Shown in pieces: positions 8,971 through 18,017 of a DNA stretch of 64,000 nt (its first letter is position 1; every line of letters begins with the position of its first letter). Below the pieces are notes generated by a model. That model saw only the letters and a list, made by a program, of their open reading frames with translations, searched no databases and was not told the origin of the DNA. Origin of the DNA: Alicyclobacillus sp. SP_1 (GTDB lineage Bacteria > Bacillota > Bacilli > Alicyclobacillales > Alicyclobacillaceae); contig NZ_JAMCCX010000008.1 of the NCBI RefSeq assembly GCF_024706985.1, positions 36,535-100,534 of the forward strand. The letters are read 5' to 3'. The position numbers were made by a program, and so were the translations under genes.

Positions 8971-9170
8971 ACTCAAATCGATTGCATTCGTAACCAAGTC
9001 TATTTTAGCAAGAGCAAACTTGCTCCGCAAGCGTGTGATTGGAAATTTAGGAATTGCACCATTTTGGTTTTTATGGCACTCTAGGGTAAGCATGTTTTAC
9101 GGGCAGGCCCTGCATATTTTAGACTTTTTGAATTCGGCGATGTCATTTGGTGGACTAAAGGATGAAGTGA
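8971..9170. other. Intergenic region between folD riboswitch and MFS gene
   Basis: Apart from the folD promoter and its palindrome I see no gene. AT-rich sequence from 9080 to 9150 probably holds the promoter of the MFS gene, but no convincing -35/-10 pair stands out. Confidence 0.4.
9002..9030 (-). promoter_or_regulatory. Sigma-A promoter for the riboswitch-folD transcript
   Basis: On the minus strand TTGCGG (9030-9025) and TAAAAT (9007-9002) are separated by 17 bases, and the -10 is preceded by TGC, an extended -10. A perfect palindrome GAGCAA-AC-TTGCTC (9012-9025) fills the spacer and touches the -35, so a repressor site is possible. Confidence 0.65.
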
Positions 9171-10424
9171 ATGAGGACATCTTATCGGCAAGTCATGAAA
9201 AACACTCTATTTGTTCGCGTTGCCTTCACGAAGCTGTCCAGTCAAGCGGGTTATGCGCTGTTCTGGTTCGCCATTCGATTGTTTGTTTTTGATAAGACGC
9301 ACAGCCCGCTTCTGTATTCGTTGGTTGTACTATTGCCGACGGTTGCGCAGGTGACCTTTGCCCCGATAGCCGGATGGTTCGTCGATACATGGGGGTCCAA
9401 AGCCAGTATTATTCTCTCTGATTCGGTACGCATATTGGGAGCGCTGGCCATACCTTTTTTACCTATTTGGGGTATTTTAATCGTTGGTTTATGCGTTGTC
9501 ATAGCAGACAATTTAATCTCACCTGCGGAAAGCGTGTTGGTTTCTACGGTAGTGGTCACGGGCGATTTTCTGGAAGCCAACACCATCTTGAGTTTTAGCG
9601 CCCGCATTGTCGGTCTATTAGGCCCCATCGCAGCAGGAATATTGATGAATGGAAGCAATGGTAAAATTGTCTTCTTTTCGTCTGCGGCACTCTGTGTCTT
9701 ATCCGTGTTTTTCACGGCCATTCTGCCTATCCAGAGAACGAGTCACGACCGCAAAAGTCACGCAGAGGGTAGCACGAGTCGATTAAGTTGGAAATCAGCA
9801 TGGTCGACTATCTTTCGAGATAAAGTGTTGACCTTTGTTGTGGTCTTTATCGGGATGGCACAAACCGTGTCCATGATGTCGGACGCGGTCGTTTTGACGA
9901 AGTTCCGAGGGGGACTGCATTTCAGTTCTAGTCTCATCGGTGTTGTCCTCAGTCTGGGCATTTTGTCTTCAGCCATTGGTTTGCCGATAGGAACTTCCCT
10001 CGGAAAGCCACTTCTAAGGAGGCTCGTTCTGATTGTGAGCGGGATTGGCTTGAGCGGCATGGGGTTCTTCTTAATCGGAGTCTTTCATTCCCACATATAC
10101 ACCATCCTGTCTTACGTGTTTCTTGATTTTTTTGCTGCATTCGGTGGCCCTTTGATCATCAGCACCATTCAAGAACGAGTGGAGATTTCCATACTAGGTC
10201 GCGTGATTGGAGTCATTACAAGTCTTGTGAGTGTACTGTCCATATTGGCCATTCCAATGGCGGGTCTATGGGCAACATGGGTGTCGCCCAGTGACGTATT
10301 GGTTATTTGCGGAGGAACACTCTTTCTGTTGTGTATGGCGTTCCTCCCGATTGCAGTGGTTGTTGGTAACCATGAAGTAAAACATAGAGCCCAGCACCGG
10401 ATAGAAAACGAGAAATTTTTATGA
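9171..10424 (+). CDS. MFS family transporter
   Basis: A 417-residue membrane protein with about twelve hydrophobic segments, arranged as two six-helix halves around a hydrophilic loop near residues 185-205 (QRTSHDRKSHAEGSTSR). The loop between helices 2 and 3 (GWFVDTWGSKAS) resembles the MFS signature G-x-x-x-D-x-x-G-R/K. The family (MFS exporters of the DHA/macrolide-efflux kind) suggests drug or metabolite efflux, but the substrate cannot be read from sequence. ATG at 9171 has AAAGGATGAAGTGA upstream. It stands alone, convergent with the lipoprotein gene that follows. Confidence 0.85.
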   Translation: MRTSYRQVMKNTLFVRVAFTKLSSQAGYALFWFAIRLFVFDKTHSPLLYSLVVLLPTVAQVTFAPIAGWFVDTWGSKASIILSDSVRILGALAIPFLPIWGILIVGLCVVIADNLISPAESVLVSTVVVTGDFLEANTILSFSARIVGLLGPIAAGILMNGSNGKIVFFSSAALCVLSVFFTAILPIQRTSHDRKSHAEGSTSRLSWKSAWSTIFRDKVLTFVVVFIGMAQTVSMMSDAVVLTKFRGGLHFSSSLIGVVLSLGILSSAIGLPIGTSLGKPLLRRLVLIVSGIGLSGMGFFLIGVFHSHIYTILSYVFLDFFAAFGGPLIISTIQERVEISILGRVIGVITSLVSVLSILAIPMAGLWATWVSPSDVLVICGGTLFLLCMAFLPIAVVVGNHEVKHRAQHRIENEKFL

Positions 10425-10519
10425 ATCATGAAGTCCATGAGCTAAATATGAGATCAGCACGCGCGATAAAAGAGATCATTGTAGACACGTCAAACATGCT
10501 ATCCACGAATCGATATGAG

Positions 10520-12175
10520 TTACCTTACGTCGAGTCCGGTAGCAGAGCGCGGTGACCACACGCGAAATTCGTCAGCCAGTTTCAGCCAATCGTAAATAGG
10601 CAGCGGACTGGACAACGAAGTCATTTCCACGTCTGTGATGGGTGTATCCACTCTCATTTGGAGTATGCCCGAGGGTAAGATGTGGAAATTCACGTGTCGT
10701 TGATGGCCGATATCTACTCGAAATGACGCGACTGGGAGCTCGGTAAATAACACAGGTGGATGATTGCGGCTCATTTCAATGAACCACAGATTCGTCGCAA
10801 TCACGCCAAATGTGTCACCTCCGTCGGGTTTCGAAAAATTGAACGGATCCGCCTTGGGAAGCTGTGTTGGCAACATGGGGGTGATGTCCTTTTCATGCTG
10901 AAGTTGCAACAACCGCTGTTGTCCGTTGGAGGGGATGACGACATTCCGCCACGCCGTGTGCTGGGATGTTTGGTACGAAGTCCATGCCGAGGGAGGCAGA
11001 AAAACATGCTCTAAGGTAAAATCCTGTCCGCCATCCTTCGATTGAAACAGGAAAAACGCATGGGCATTGTCTACAGAACTGAGCATCGGGGATTCGTCCA
11101 CGAGCACTTCAACCAACCCGGGACTTGGCACCGCTGACTGCAGCAATTGACCAGGAAGCGAGTTTGCCATTCGAGTCCAATCGGATGCTTGGTTCGTGGA
11201 TGAAAACAGGGAGACGACGTCCGTCCCGTAAAGATAGGATTCACTCACCTTGAGTCGCGTGTCTCCAGACTCGAGGATTTGATATCCTCTTTGGCTCGCG
11301 GTAGCATCGGCAGCATCGGCGGAGGCAGGTAGTTTCACTTTCTGCCATGCGGTCGCGGATGATGGGAGAAGATAGCTGGTGGTCGATGGGGTCGCGTTGG
11401 CAGACGCAGTAGACGGAGTCGGAGTTGTCGTTAATTCAATCGCCCCGTGAGTGAGACCTATCAAATGCCACCGCAGCGAGGCCCTCAGATTTGTCAACGA
11501 GATTGGCAAGGTGGGTAGAGACTGAGTCCTGACGTGATGTTTCTCCCATGTCACGCGCAGCACGGTCATGGTTTGGGAGGCTGACGAGCCATACGGGTTG
11601 ACGAGAATGTCACAGGAAGACGTACTGATGGGCAGTATACTCAAAATGCCGGAAGCAAAGACGCTTGGTACGGTGTTCCAAGACTGTCCGCCGTCCATGC
11701 TGACGTATAGGTGGTGTTCTCCGGCCATCCAGGCGGTTTCAGGGTTAAGCCACTTCAGAGACACGACGTGTGCCGGACCGGCGGAAAAGAGCTGGTTGAC
11801 GGCAGATAGGTTTACTTCTGGGTAAGCGGAGCGAACCGAGCGAATGGTTACTCCCGATGTTTGAGCCTTCTTTGCGGGCTTTTGCGAAACCACCGCCACG
11901 CGAACGGAGACTGCCTGTTGGGATGTAGAATTTGCACTGGCTTGACTGGCGGTTTGTCCAGAAGCAGTAGATTTGGTGCTGCTTTGACCGAGAGTGGTTG
12001 TCGTGGCGTCCGCGCCAGATTGGGTCGAAGTGGAAGTGGCAAAACGGGCTGAGGTCGTTGAAGCAGACGCTCCAGCGGATGATGCTGATGAGGTATCACA
12101 GCCTGTCACAGCGAATAGCAGTGCGGTTGTCGCCAACGGAAATAGCAAAATTCTTATCGGTTTTTTCAGATTCAT
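10520..12175 (-). CDS. Secreted lipoprotein with Asp-box (sialidase-like propeller) motifs
   Basis: A 551-residue protein with a type II signal peptide: MNLKKPIRILLF, a hydrophobic core, and lipobox AVTGC with the lipidated cysteine at about residue 26. A Ser/Thr/Ala/Gln-rich linker (roughly 27-100) should tether the rest to the membrane. The body has two Asp-box-like turns, SMDGGQSWN and SKDGGQDFT, typical of BNR/sialidase-type beta-propellers, and repeated strands with W residues. No catalytic signature is obvious, so it may bind ligands or act as a scaffold. SD AAGAGG precedes the ATG. The gene is divergent from the GNAT operon. Confidence 0.75.
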   Translation of the reverse strand: MNLKKPIRILLFPLATTALLFAVTGCDTSSASSAGASASTTSARFATSTSTQSGADATTTTLGQSSTKSTASGQTASQASANSTSQQAVSVRVAVVSQKPAKKAQTSGVTIRSVRSAYPEVNLSAVNQLFSAGPAHVVSLKWLNPETAWMAGEHHLYVSMDGGQSWNTVPSVFASGILSILPISTSSCDILVNPYGSSASQTMTVLRVTWEKHHVRTQSLPTLPISLTNLRASLRWHLIGLTHGAIELTTTPTPSTASANATPSTTSYLLPSSATAWQKVKLPASADAADATASQRGYQILESGDTRLKVSESYLYGTDVVSLFSSTNQASDWTRMANSLPGQLLQSAVPSPGLVEVLVDESPMLSSVDNAHAFFLFQSKDGGQDFTLEHVFLPPSAWTSYQTSQHTAWRNVVIPSNGQQRLLQLQHEKDITPMLPTQLPKADPFNFSKPDGGDTFGVIATNLWFIEMSRNHPPVLFTELPVASFRVDIGHQRHVNFHILPSGILQMRVDTPITDVEMTSLSSPLPIYDWLKLADEFRVWSPRSATGLDVR

Positions 12176-12403
12176 CGGTTGATTAGCCTCTTTTCGCTCT
12201 CTATTTTACAATAACCTCGACCGCTTTGCTGACCGTATTCTCGGATAAGCGTTCATCAAGTAGACGAAGGAAATGCTGAGATTGTGACAAAATGCACCCG
12301 AATGACTGCGAGAAAATATTGCATAGTGACACCAGTCGCTGTTCGAGAGGAATCGGAAGGCTGTTGCAGAAGTACAGTAGTTGTGACAGATGGAGGTTCG
12401 TAA
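12176..12403. other. Divergent intergenic region
   Basis: 228 bases between the lipoprotein gene (-) and the GNAT gene (+). It should carry promoters for both. On the minus strand a TAAAAT -10-like hexamer occurs near 12205; I find no convincing -35 for either direction. Confidence 0.3.
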
Positions 12404-13222
12404 ATGACGGTTCACATCAAGCGATTGACAGAGCCTGCTGAGTGTGCGCAATGTCATCGATTGGCGGCAGCAGTGTGGGGGGAAGAGTCGGCATGTTCGG
12501 TGCCGCAGATGGTCATTCACGCGAACTTCGGCGGTCTGGTGTTACTGGCTCAGGACGGCGGGGTACCGGTCGGCTTTCTCTTCAGTTTTCCGGCACGCTA
12601 CAACACCGAGTGGGTCTTATGGTCGCATGAGACGGCCGTGTTGCCGGCGTATCAACATCAGGGTATTGGAACTTTGTTGAAGCGCACTCAATTTCAAGTT
12701 GCGGGCGAGATGGGTTATGAAGCCGTAGCTTGGACGTTCGATCCGCTGGTGGCTCGCAACGCCGACTTCAATCTCAACAAACTGGGGGCACTGGTCGAAG
12801 ACTATCGGATTGATGTTTATGGTCCCATGCAAGGCGACCCTATTAACCGCGATTTGCCGACGGATCGCTGGATTGTTCGCCGGCCTACCACGGTAGAACG
12901 AAGCGTTCCCGAAAACGCGGCAGTTGCCTGCGCGGGCGGGGGGGAGACAGTACTTCTGTCGGTTGGCAACGAGGTTACGCCCATCCCCCACGCGTCCATA
13001 GAGAGAGCCATGGCAGGTGCTGAAGGTCGGCCGATGACTGTACAAATCCCCCTCCGACTCGACTGCCTGCTGGCCAATCAACCACGACTGGCGCACGACT
13101 GGCGCACCAATTTTCGCACTGTCGCAACCAATCTTTTAGAAGCGGGCTATGGAGTGTCTTGTTATCGGACAGAAGCGGAGCACGGTACCTACGTCTGGAA
13201 AAAGCGGAGGGCTCCAAAATGA
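12404..13222 (+). CDS. GNAT acyltransferase, probable amino-acid N-succinyltransferase
   Basis: A GNAT-fold acetyl/acyltransferase of 272 residues. The acyl-CoA binding motif A is seen at LPAYQHQGIGTLLKRTQ (about residues 83-99), preceded by the WVLWSHETAVLP strand. A C-terminal extension of about 120 residues goes beyond the minimal GNAT fold. The start has GGAGG upstream, and the stop overlaps the next start (ATGA). In Geobacillus a GNAT succinyltransferase, an N-succinylamino-acid racemase and an M20 hydrolase form a pathway converting D- to L-amino acids. The same three families in the same order here suggest it loads a succinyl group from succinyl-CoA onto D-amino acids. That substrate is an inference. 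Confidence 0.8.
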   Translation: MTVHIKRLTEPAECAQCHRLAAAVWGEESACSVPQMVIHANFGGLVLLAQDGGVPVGFLFSFPARYNTEWVLWSHETAVLPAYQHQGIGTLLKRTQFQVAGEMGYEAVAWTFDPLVARNADFNLNKLGALVEDYRIDVYGPMQGDPINRDLPTDRWIVRRPTTVERSVPENAAVACAGGGETVLLSVGNEVTPIPHASIERAMAGAEGRPMTVQIPLRLDCLLANQPRLAHDWRTNFRTVATNLLEAGYGVSCYRTEAEHGTYVWKKRRAPK

Positions 13223-14361
13223 GCGGAATGAGTGTGCGGGAAGTGGTGGTGCGGCGGCTGAACCTGCCGATGCGCGAGCCATTTGAAACGTCCTTTGGAC
13301 GCGAGACAGACAAAGATGTATTGGTGGTTGAGGTGCACACAGACGCTGGCCATATTGGTTACAGCGAGTGCGTGGCGATGGCCAGTCCCGTGTACAACGA
13401 AGAGACCACCAGTACCGCTTGGCAGATGCTCAGCGACTTCTTTGTGAACCAGCTCTGGGACCAGTCCTTCCATGAGCGGGAGGATTTATTTCTCGTTCGA
13501 GACCGGCTACAACCGTTTCGGAAGAATCAGATGGCGAAAGCAGCACTCGAGATGGCTGTGTGGGATGCGTATGCCGCAGAATACAGTGTTCCGCTCTTCG
13601 AACTGCTGGGCGGTGTTCGCCGCGAGGTGCCAGTCGGAATCAGTGTGGGCATCCAGGCCTCCACAAGACGTCTGATAGAAAAAGTCGAAGGCTATCTCGA
13701 GCAAGGCTTTCAGCGCGTCAAGGTCAAAGTGCGCCCTGGATATGATGAGGAACCTCTGTCCGCCCTGCGCCGTGAATTTCCAGGTCTTTTGCTGATGGCG
13801 GATGCTAACAGTGCATACACTTTGTCGGACGTGCCGCTGTTAAAGGCGTGGGACCGCTTTCATTTGATGATGGTCGAGCAGCCGCTCGGATACGATGATT
13901 TAGTCGATCACGCCACGCTTCAAGCGGCCATTGATACGCCCGTCTGTCTGGACGAGAGCATTCACTCGGCTGCTGATGTTCGCAAGACCGCAAAAATCAA
14001 GGCGGGTAAAGTTATTAACTTGAAACTCGGGCGAGTTGGCGGCTTTGCAGAAGCGATTGCAATTCACGATGCTTGTGCGGAGTATGGACTGGACCTGTGG
14101 TGTGGAGGCATGCTCGAGACGGGAATCGGGCGCTTGCACAATATCGCCATCACGTCGCTGCCCGGATTCAATCTTCCGGGGGACACCGCGCCGAGTGCTC
14201 GCTATTTTACAGAAGATATCATTGAACCGGCGGTGGAATTCTCGACGCCGGGCAATTTAGCGGTCGAACCGCTCTGTGGGGTCCACAGTCGCGTCGATAG
14301 AGACCGCTTGGAACATTGGACCGTCGACAAGCGCACACTGCGCCAGGGGGAATCGTCATGA
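13219..14361 (+). CDS. menC: Enolase-superfamily N-succinylamino-acid racemase / o-succinylbenzoate synthase
   Basis: Member of the muconate-lactonising/OSBS-NSAR group. Catalytic parts are complete: the KxK acid/base pair K168-V-K170, metal ligands D195 (MADAN), E220 (VEQPL) and D245 (CLDES), and the second-face lysine K269 (NLKLGR). Such enzymes can make o-succinylbenzoate for menaquinone, racemise N-succinylamino acids, or both. No other men gene is nearby, while GNAT and M20 partners flank it, so the racemase role is favoured. The frame is open from 13159, but GGAGGG before ATG 13219 and the ATGA overlap with the GNAT stop fix the start; 380 residues is normal. Confidence 0.88.
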   Translation: MSGMSVREVVVRRLNLPMREPFETSFGRETDKDVLVVEVHTDAGHIGYSECVAMASPVYNEETTSTAWQMLSDFFVNQLWDQSFHEREDLFLVRDRLQPFRKNQMAKAALEMAVWDAYAAEYSVPLFELLGGVRREVPVGISVGIQASTRRLIEKVEGYLEQGFQRVKVKVRPGYDEEPLSALRREFPGLLLMADANSAYTLSDVPLLKAWDRFHLMMVEQPLGYDDLVDHATLQAAIDTPVCLDESIHSAADVRKTAKIKAGKVINLKLGRVGGFAEAIAIHDACAEYGLDLWCGGMLETGIGRLHNIAITSLPGFNLPGDTAPSARYFTEDIIEPAVEFSTPGNLAVEPLCGVHSRVDRDRLEHWTVDKRTLRQGESS

Positions 14362-15521
14362 GCGCGGTGCACTGGACGGAACGCGCGAATGCCTGGCAAG
14401 ACGAAGCTCGAATTCTCTTTGACCATTTGCACAGCCATCCGGAAGTCAGTTGGAAAGAAGTCGAGACGACCAATTTTCTGGCTACTCAGTTGCAGAACCT
14501 AGGTCTTCGCGTGACCACATTTCCAGACATCCCCGGAGTCCTTGGTGAGTGGGGGCCAACGTCCGGCGCGACGGTCGCATTGCGCGCCGACATCGACGCT
14601 CTGTGGCAACAGGTAACGGGTGAGTGGAGAGCAAACCATTCCTGCGGTCATGATGGCCATATGACGATGGTCCTCTTGGCCACGCGCTTGCTGCGCGAAC
14701 GTCTGCCGAATCCAGCCGTGCGGATTCGCGTGTTGTTTCAACCTGCGGAAGAGAAAGGCGAAGGAGCCATTCGGTTTACCGAGCGAGGAGCGGTCGAGGA
14801 CGTGGTCTATCTCTTTGGGGTCCACGTCCGTCCTTTGGAGGAGTTGGATGTTGGGCGCATGTCGGCGGCCATTCTCAACGGAGCCGCCATTCAACTGGAA
14901 GGGCAGGTGCGCGGTACTGCTGCCCATGGGGCTCGTCCACATTTAGGCGTCAATGCCATCGAAGTAGCGTCTGCCATCTTGCAATCGGTACAGGGCATCC
15001 ACCTCGCACCGATGGTACCTCATACGGCTAAGATGACGAGACTGGTCGCTGGTGGCGATAGCGTCAACATCATTCCCGATACTGCCTCATTCGCTTTTGA
15101 CTTGCGCGCCCAGACCAATGAGTGTATGGATGCGTTGGCCAACGCCGTGGAGTCTCGCATTGAGTGCATTGCATCGATGTACGGGGCAGAAGTGGAGATA
15201 TGGCGAGGTCCTCGAATCATGGCCGCAGAAGTTAACCCTGAGGCGCGGGAGCTGATGGCCGCCTCAATTCAAGCGGTGCTTGGGGCCGAAGCACTGGCTC
15301 CAGACATTGTTACGCCAGGAGCCGAGGATTTTCACTATTACACCAGTTTACGGCCTGGAGTCAAAGCGACTATGCTGGGTCTGGGGTGTGGAGTTACCCC
15401 GGGACTTCATCACCCTCAGATGACATTTCAACGCGAGCTTTTGCTCGACGGAGCGAAGATCCTCGCCGAGGTGGTGTCTAGGGCCGTTGATGAGGTTAGT
15501 AGAATTTCTGCCGATGTTTGA
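14358..15521 (+). CDS. M20 family metallo-amidohydrolase, probable N-succinyl-L-amino-acid hydrolase
   Basis: A 387-residue M20D-type amidohydrolase. Metal ligands are visible at C96-G-H98 and H101 (CGHDGHM) and at E131/E132 (FQPAEEKGEGA); ATVALRADIDAL and AHGARPHLG are also family hallmarks. Relatives include hippurate hydrolases, IAA-amino acid hydrolases and N-acyl-amino-acid hydrolases. ATG 14358 overlaps the previous stop (ATGA) and has AGGGGGA upstream; the frame-open start at 14316 is not needed. In this operon it would release the free L-amino acid from its N-succinyl form. Confidence 0.88.
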   Translation: MSAVHWTERANAWQDEARILFDHLHSHPEVSWKEVETTNFLATQLQNLGLRVTTFPDIPGVLGEWGPTSGATVALRADIDALWQQVTGEWRANHSCGHDGHMTMVLLATRLLRERLPNPAVRIRVLFQPAEEKGEGAIRFTERGAVEDVVYLFGVHVRPLEELDVGRMSAAILNGAAIQLEGQVRGTAAHGARPHLGVNAIEVASAILQSVQGIHLAPMVPHTAKMTRLVAGGDSVNIIPDTASFAFDLRAQTNECMDALANAVESRIECIASMYGAEVEIWRGPRIMAAEVNPEARELMAASIQAVLGAEALAPDIVTPGAEDFHYYTSLRPGVKATMLGLGCGVTPGLHHPQMTFQRELLLDGAKILAEVVSRAVDEVSRISADV

Positions 15522-15899
15522 AATCCATCAACCGCCACCTGCTGTCCGTCTTGTGTTTTGCTGTGATGTTCCCACTCCGCGCGTTGTTCAAAAACGCTCA
15601 CAGCGTCAAAAAACATCGCGGGAACTCGGTCCAGTGTGGTAGAGTAGTTCTGTCGACTACTTTTGTCGAATGTTGCACTATCGATTCGGGGAGAGAAGCT
15701 GGTCTCCTACTCGCAGTAGGACATTAGCTTGTAGCGCCGACCGATGAGGCGACTTAAGATACCCTCTATTCTCCCCCAACTACTTTCACGAGAGAGACGG
15801 ACTCCTTGAAAGGGAGTCACGTCACCTGAATGGAAGAGAGAAAAACTTCCATATGAAAACATCCATCCTGAAAAGCGGACAGAGAGTAGGAGGAGAAGC
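15522..15899. other. Intergenic region upstream of the PBP2 locus
   Basis: 378 bases with no credible gene. Two hairpins precede the PBP2 SD: GACTCC (15800-15805) with GGAGTC (15813-15818), and ATGGAAG (15830-15836) with CTTCCAT (15846-15852). Neither is followed by a T tract, so they look like leader-RNA structures rather than terminators. No convincing -35/-10 pair was found. Confidence 0.4.
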
Positions 15900-17975
15900 A
15901 TGCTGCGCGGAAAGTCGCGAAAGTCGGCACGCAGGCGAAATCCGGCATCCCGGCTGTGGATTATCACCGGATTTTCCACCGCTGCTTTGGTTAGCCTGCT
16001 GCTGCGTCTCGGTTATGTCCAGGTGGTTCAAGGAGCGGTCTATCGGTCCGAAGCGACGAATGTGGAAGTATCATCCTACCCAGTACTGCCCCCACGAGGG
16101 TATATCTATAGCAGCAATGGCACCATTTTGGCGCAGAACCACCCGATATACGATGCATATTTAGCCCGCGTTCCGCATGTGAGCCACGATTATGCGGAGA
16201 TAGCCAAAAAATTGGCGCCCTGGGTGCACATGACGCCGACTGCCTTATTGGCCGCGATGAAAACCAGTCCGTTATCGCCGCAGGTTCGAATTGCACAGGG
16301 GTTGTCCGATGCCGCCATTTCTTATATCTACGAGCATCATAATGAGTTGCCAGGCGTCGAAGTTCAGGTTGATCCGGTTCGCAATTACCCGGAAGGTGAC
16401 CTGGCTGGACACATCCTTGGATATGTGGGCCCCATCACGAGCCAGACTGAGAACTATTATGTTGGTAAATTACACTACTTAGACAATCAAATTGTGGGAG
16501 AGACCGGGATTGAGGCGGAATACAACTCATACTTGGAAGGACACGTGGGCGAAGAGCAGTATTTAATTCGCAGCAATGGAACGGTGAAGTCCATTGGCAT
16601 GCAGCCACCGCCGCAGTCCGGGGACAACTTGCAACTGACCATCAATTCTGCATATCAGGCACAGGCGCAGAGAATTGTGGCCGACTTTATTCAACGCGAC
16701 GATGTGATGCGTTATGAAATTCACTCCGCCGCGGCCGTCGTGCTGAATGTGAAGAATGGCGCTGTCGAAGCGTTAGTCAGTTATCCCTACTACAATCCAG
16801 AATGGTTCATCAACGGCAGTATTGTCAAACATGAAAATTATCTGAACAAGTCGCAAGCTTTGATTGACAACGTCATCCAAAGTAGAGAGTACCCAGGGTC
16901 TGCTGTCAAACCGGCGAATGCCTTGGCAGGACTTGAGTCGGGCACCATTACGCCACAAACTGTGGTGGACGACCGAGGGTATTTGAAGATTGGAGACCGC
17001 ATCTTTCACAACTGGTATCGACCTGGCTTTGGCGATGTGACGGTGGTCACGGCTCTGGAACATTCAGATGATACGTTCTTTTACCAGCTCGGCATGTGGC
17101 TTGGGGGCTGGGTCAATCAGCATTATCCGCATCACGAATCTTATACGCAGTGGGTAAGAACTCGCTTTGTGAAAGCGATTGACACGATTTTTGGCTGGGA
17201 GTATAAATTTGGACTTGGACAACTGACGGGGATTGACCTTCCTGGCGAAGTACGTGGACGTTTCTACGAAGAAGACACGCGTAAAAACTATGAAGAAGTT
17301 CGCTATCCGCTTTTGAAAGCAGAAGCGAGCATGAAGAAAAAAGGCTATTTTAACAACTGGGGTGCCTTACCTGACTTGGCGTTTGCGGATATTGGACAGT
17401 CGCAGGAATTTACACCGATTGAAATGGGACAATTTGTCATGACCATTGCAGACAAAGGCGTCAAATATCGACCGTATGTGTTAAAAGCCATATATCCGGC
17501 CGATGAGGTGCCGGGGTCACCGGGAAGTAAGCCAATCTTTGTCGAGAAGCCCAAGGTCCAAGCGCGAATCTCCTTGAATCCTACGGATTTGAAAGCGGTC
17601 TACAAAGGGATGTATCTGATGGCCAATGCGCCTGGAGGGCTGCTTTACCAGGGGGGGTTTGCCGGAACGCCGTACCATGCGGCGGGAAAGACAGGTACGG
17701 CGCAAATTGTTCTTGACGGCAAGCGCGTGGATGACTCCGTGACCATCGCGTTCGCACCGTTTCATCACCCGCAGGTTGCTATTGCGGTCATGGTCCCAGG
17801 TGGCGGAGCGAGTACGACCACTGCGTCGCATATTGCCAAACGCCTGTTTAATGCGTACTTTGAGATGCATCACGAGTATTTTCCAAAGTCCGATTGGTTG
17901 CCTGACACATTCCAACCCCATGTATGGAAGCACACATTTGCTTACTGGCAACCAGCAGATGGGTATTTACCGTAA
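15900..17975 (+). CDS. Class B penicillin-binding protein 2 (peptidoglycan transpeptidase)
   Basis: A bitopic membrane transpeptidase that cross-links peptidoglycan. A basic N-terminus leads into one membrane helix (about 19-40). The PBP dimerisation domain follows (VLPPRGYIYSSNG, VDPVRNYPEGDLAGHILGYVG, GETGIEAEYNSYL). The catalytic domain has SxxK at S334-A-V-K337, SxD at S389-D-D391 (the variant usual for PBP2) and K597-T-G. Length 691 is in the MrdA range. AGGAGG lies just before the ATG. It heads a tightly spaced run with the coiled-coil protein, two glycosyltransferases and an exosortase, hinting at a dedicated envelope role rather than general elongation. No mreBCD or rodA is adjacent. 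Confidence 0.92.
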   Translation: MLRGKSRKSARRRNPASRLWIITGFSTAALVSLLLRLGYVQVVQGAVYRSEATNVEVSSYPVLPPRGYIYSSNGTILAQNHPIYDAYLARVPHVSHDYAEIAKKLAPWVHMTPTALLAAMKTSPLSPQVRIAQGLSDAAISYIYEHHNELPGVEVQVDPVRNYPEGDLAGHILGYVGPITSQTENYYVGKLHYLDNQIVGETGIEAEYNSYLEGHVGEEQYLIRSNGTVKSIGMQPPPQSGDNLQLTINSAYQAQAQRIVADFIQRDDVMRYEIHSAAAVVLNVKNGAVEALVSYPYYNPEWFINGSIVKHENYLNKSQALIDNVIQSREYPGSAVKPANALAGLESGTITPQTVVDDRGYLKIGDRIFHNWYRPGFGDVTVVTALEHSDDTFFYQLGMWLGGWVNQHYPHHESYTQWVRTRFVKAIDTIFGWEYKFGLGQLTGIDLPGEVRGRFYEEDTRKNYEEVRYPLLKAEASMKKKGYFNNWGALPDLAFADIGQSQEFTPIEMGQFVMTIADKGVKYRPYVLKAIYPADEVPGSPGSKPIFVEKPKVQARISLNPTDLKAVYKGMYLMANAPGGLLYQGGFAGTPYHAAGKTGTAQIVLDGKRVDDSVTIAFAPFHHPQVAIAVMVPGGGASTTTASHIAKRLFNAYFEMHHEYFPKSDWLPDTFQPHVWKHTFAYWQPADGYLP

Positions 17976-18017
17976 GTCTAGATTCTGGTCGATATCTAGG
18001 GAGCGAGGGAACCGGTC

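Noticed and set aside
9171..10424. Horizontal island around the MFS gene because of its more AT-rich look
   Set aside because: A modest composition shift judged by eye with no mobile element or repeat at its borders.
15522..15899. T-box or other amino-acid leader upstream of PBP2
   Set aside because: Hairpins are present, but no AGGGTGGNACCGCG-like antiterminator or T-tailed terminator is seen.
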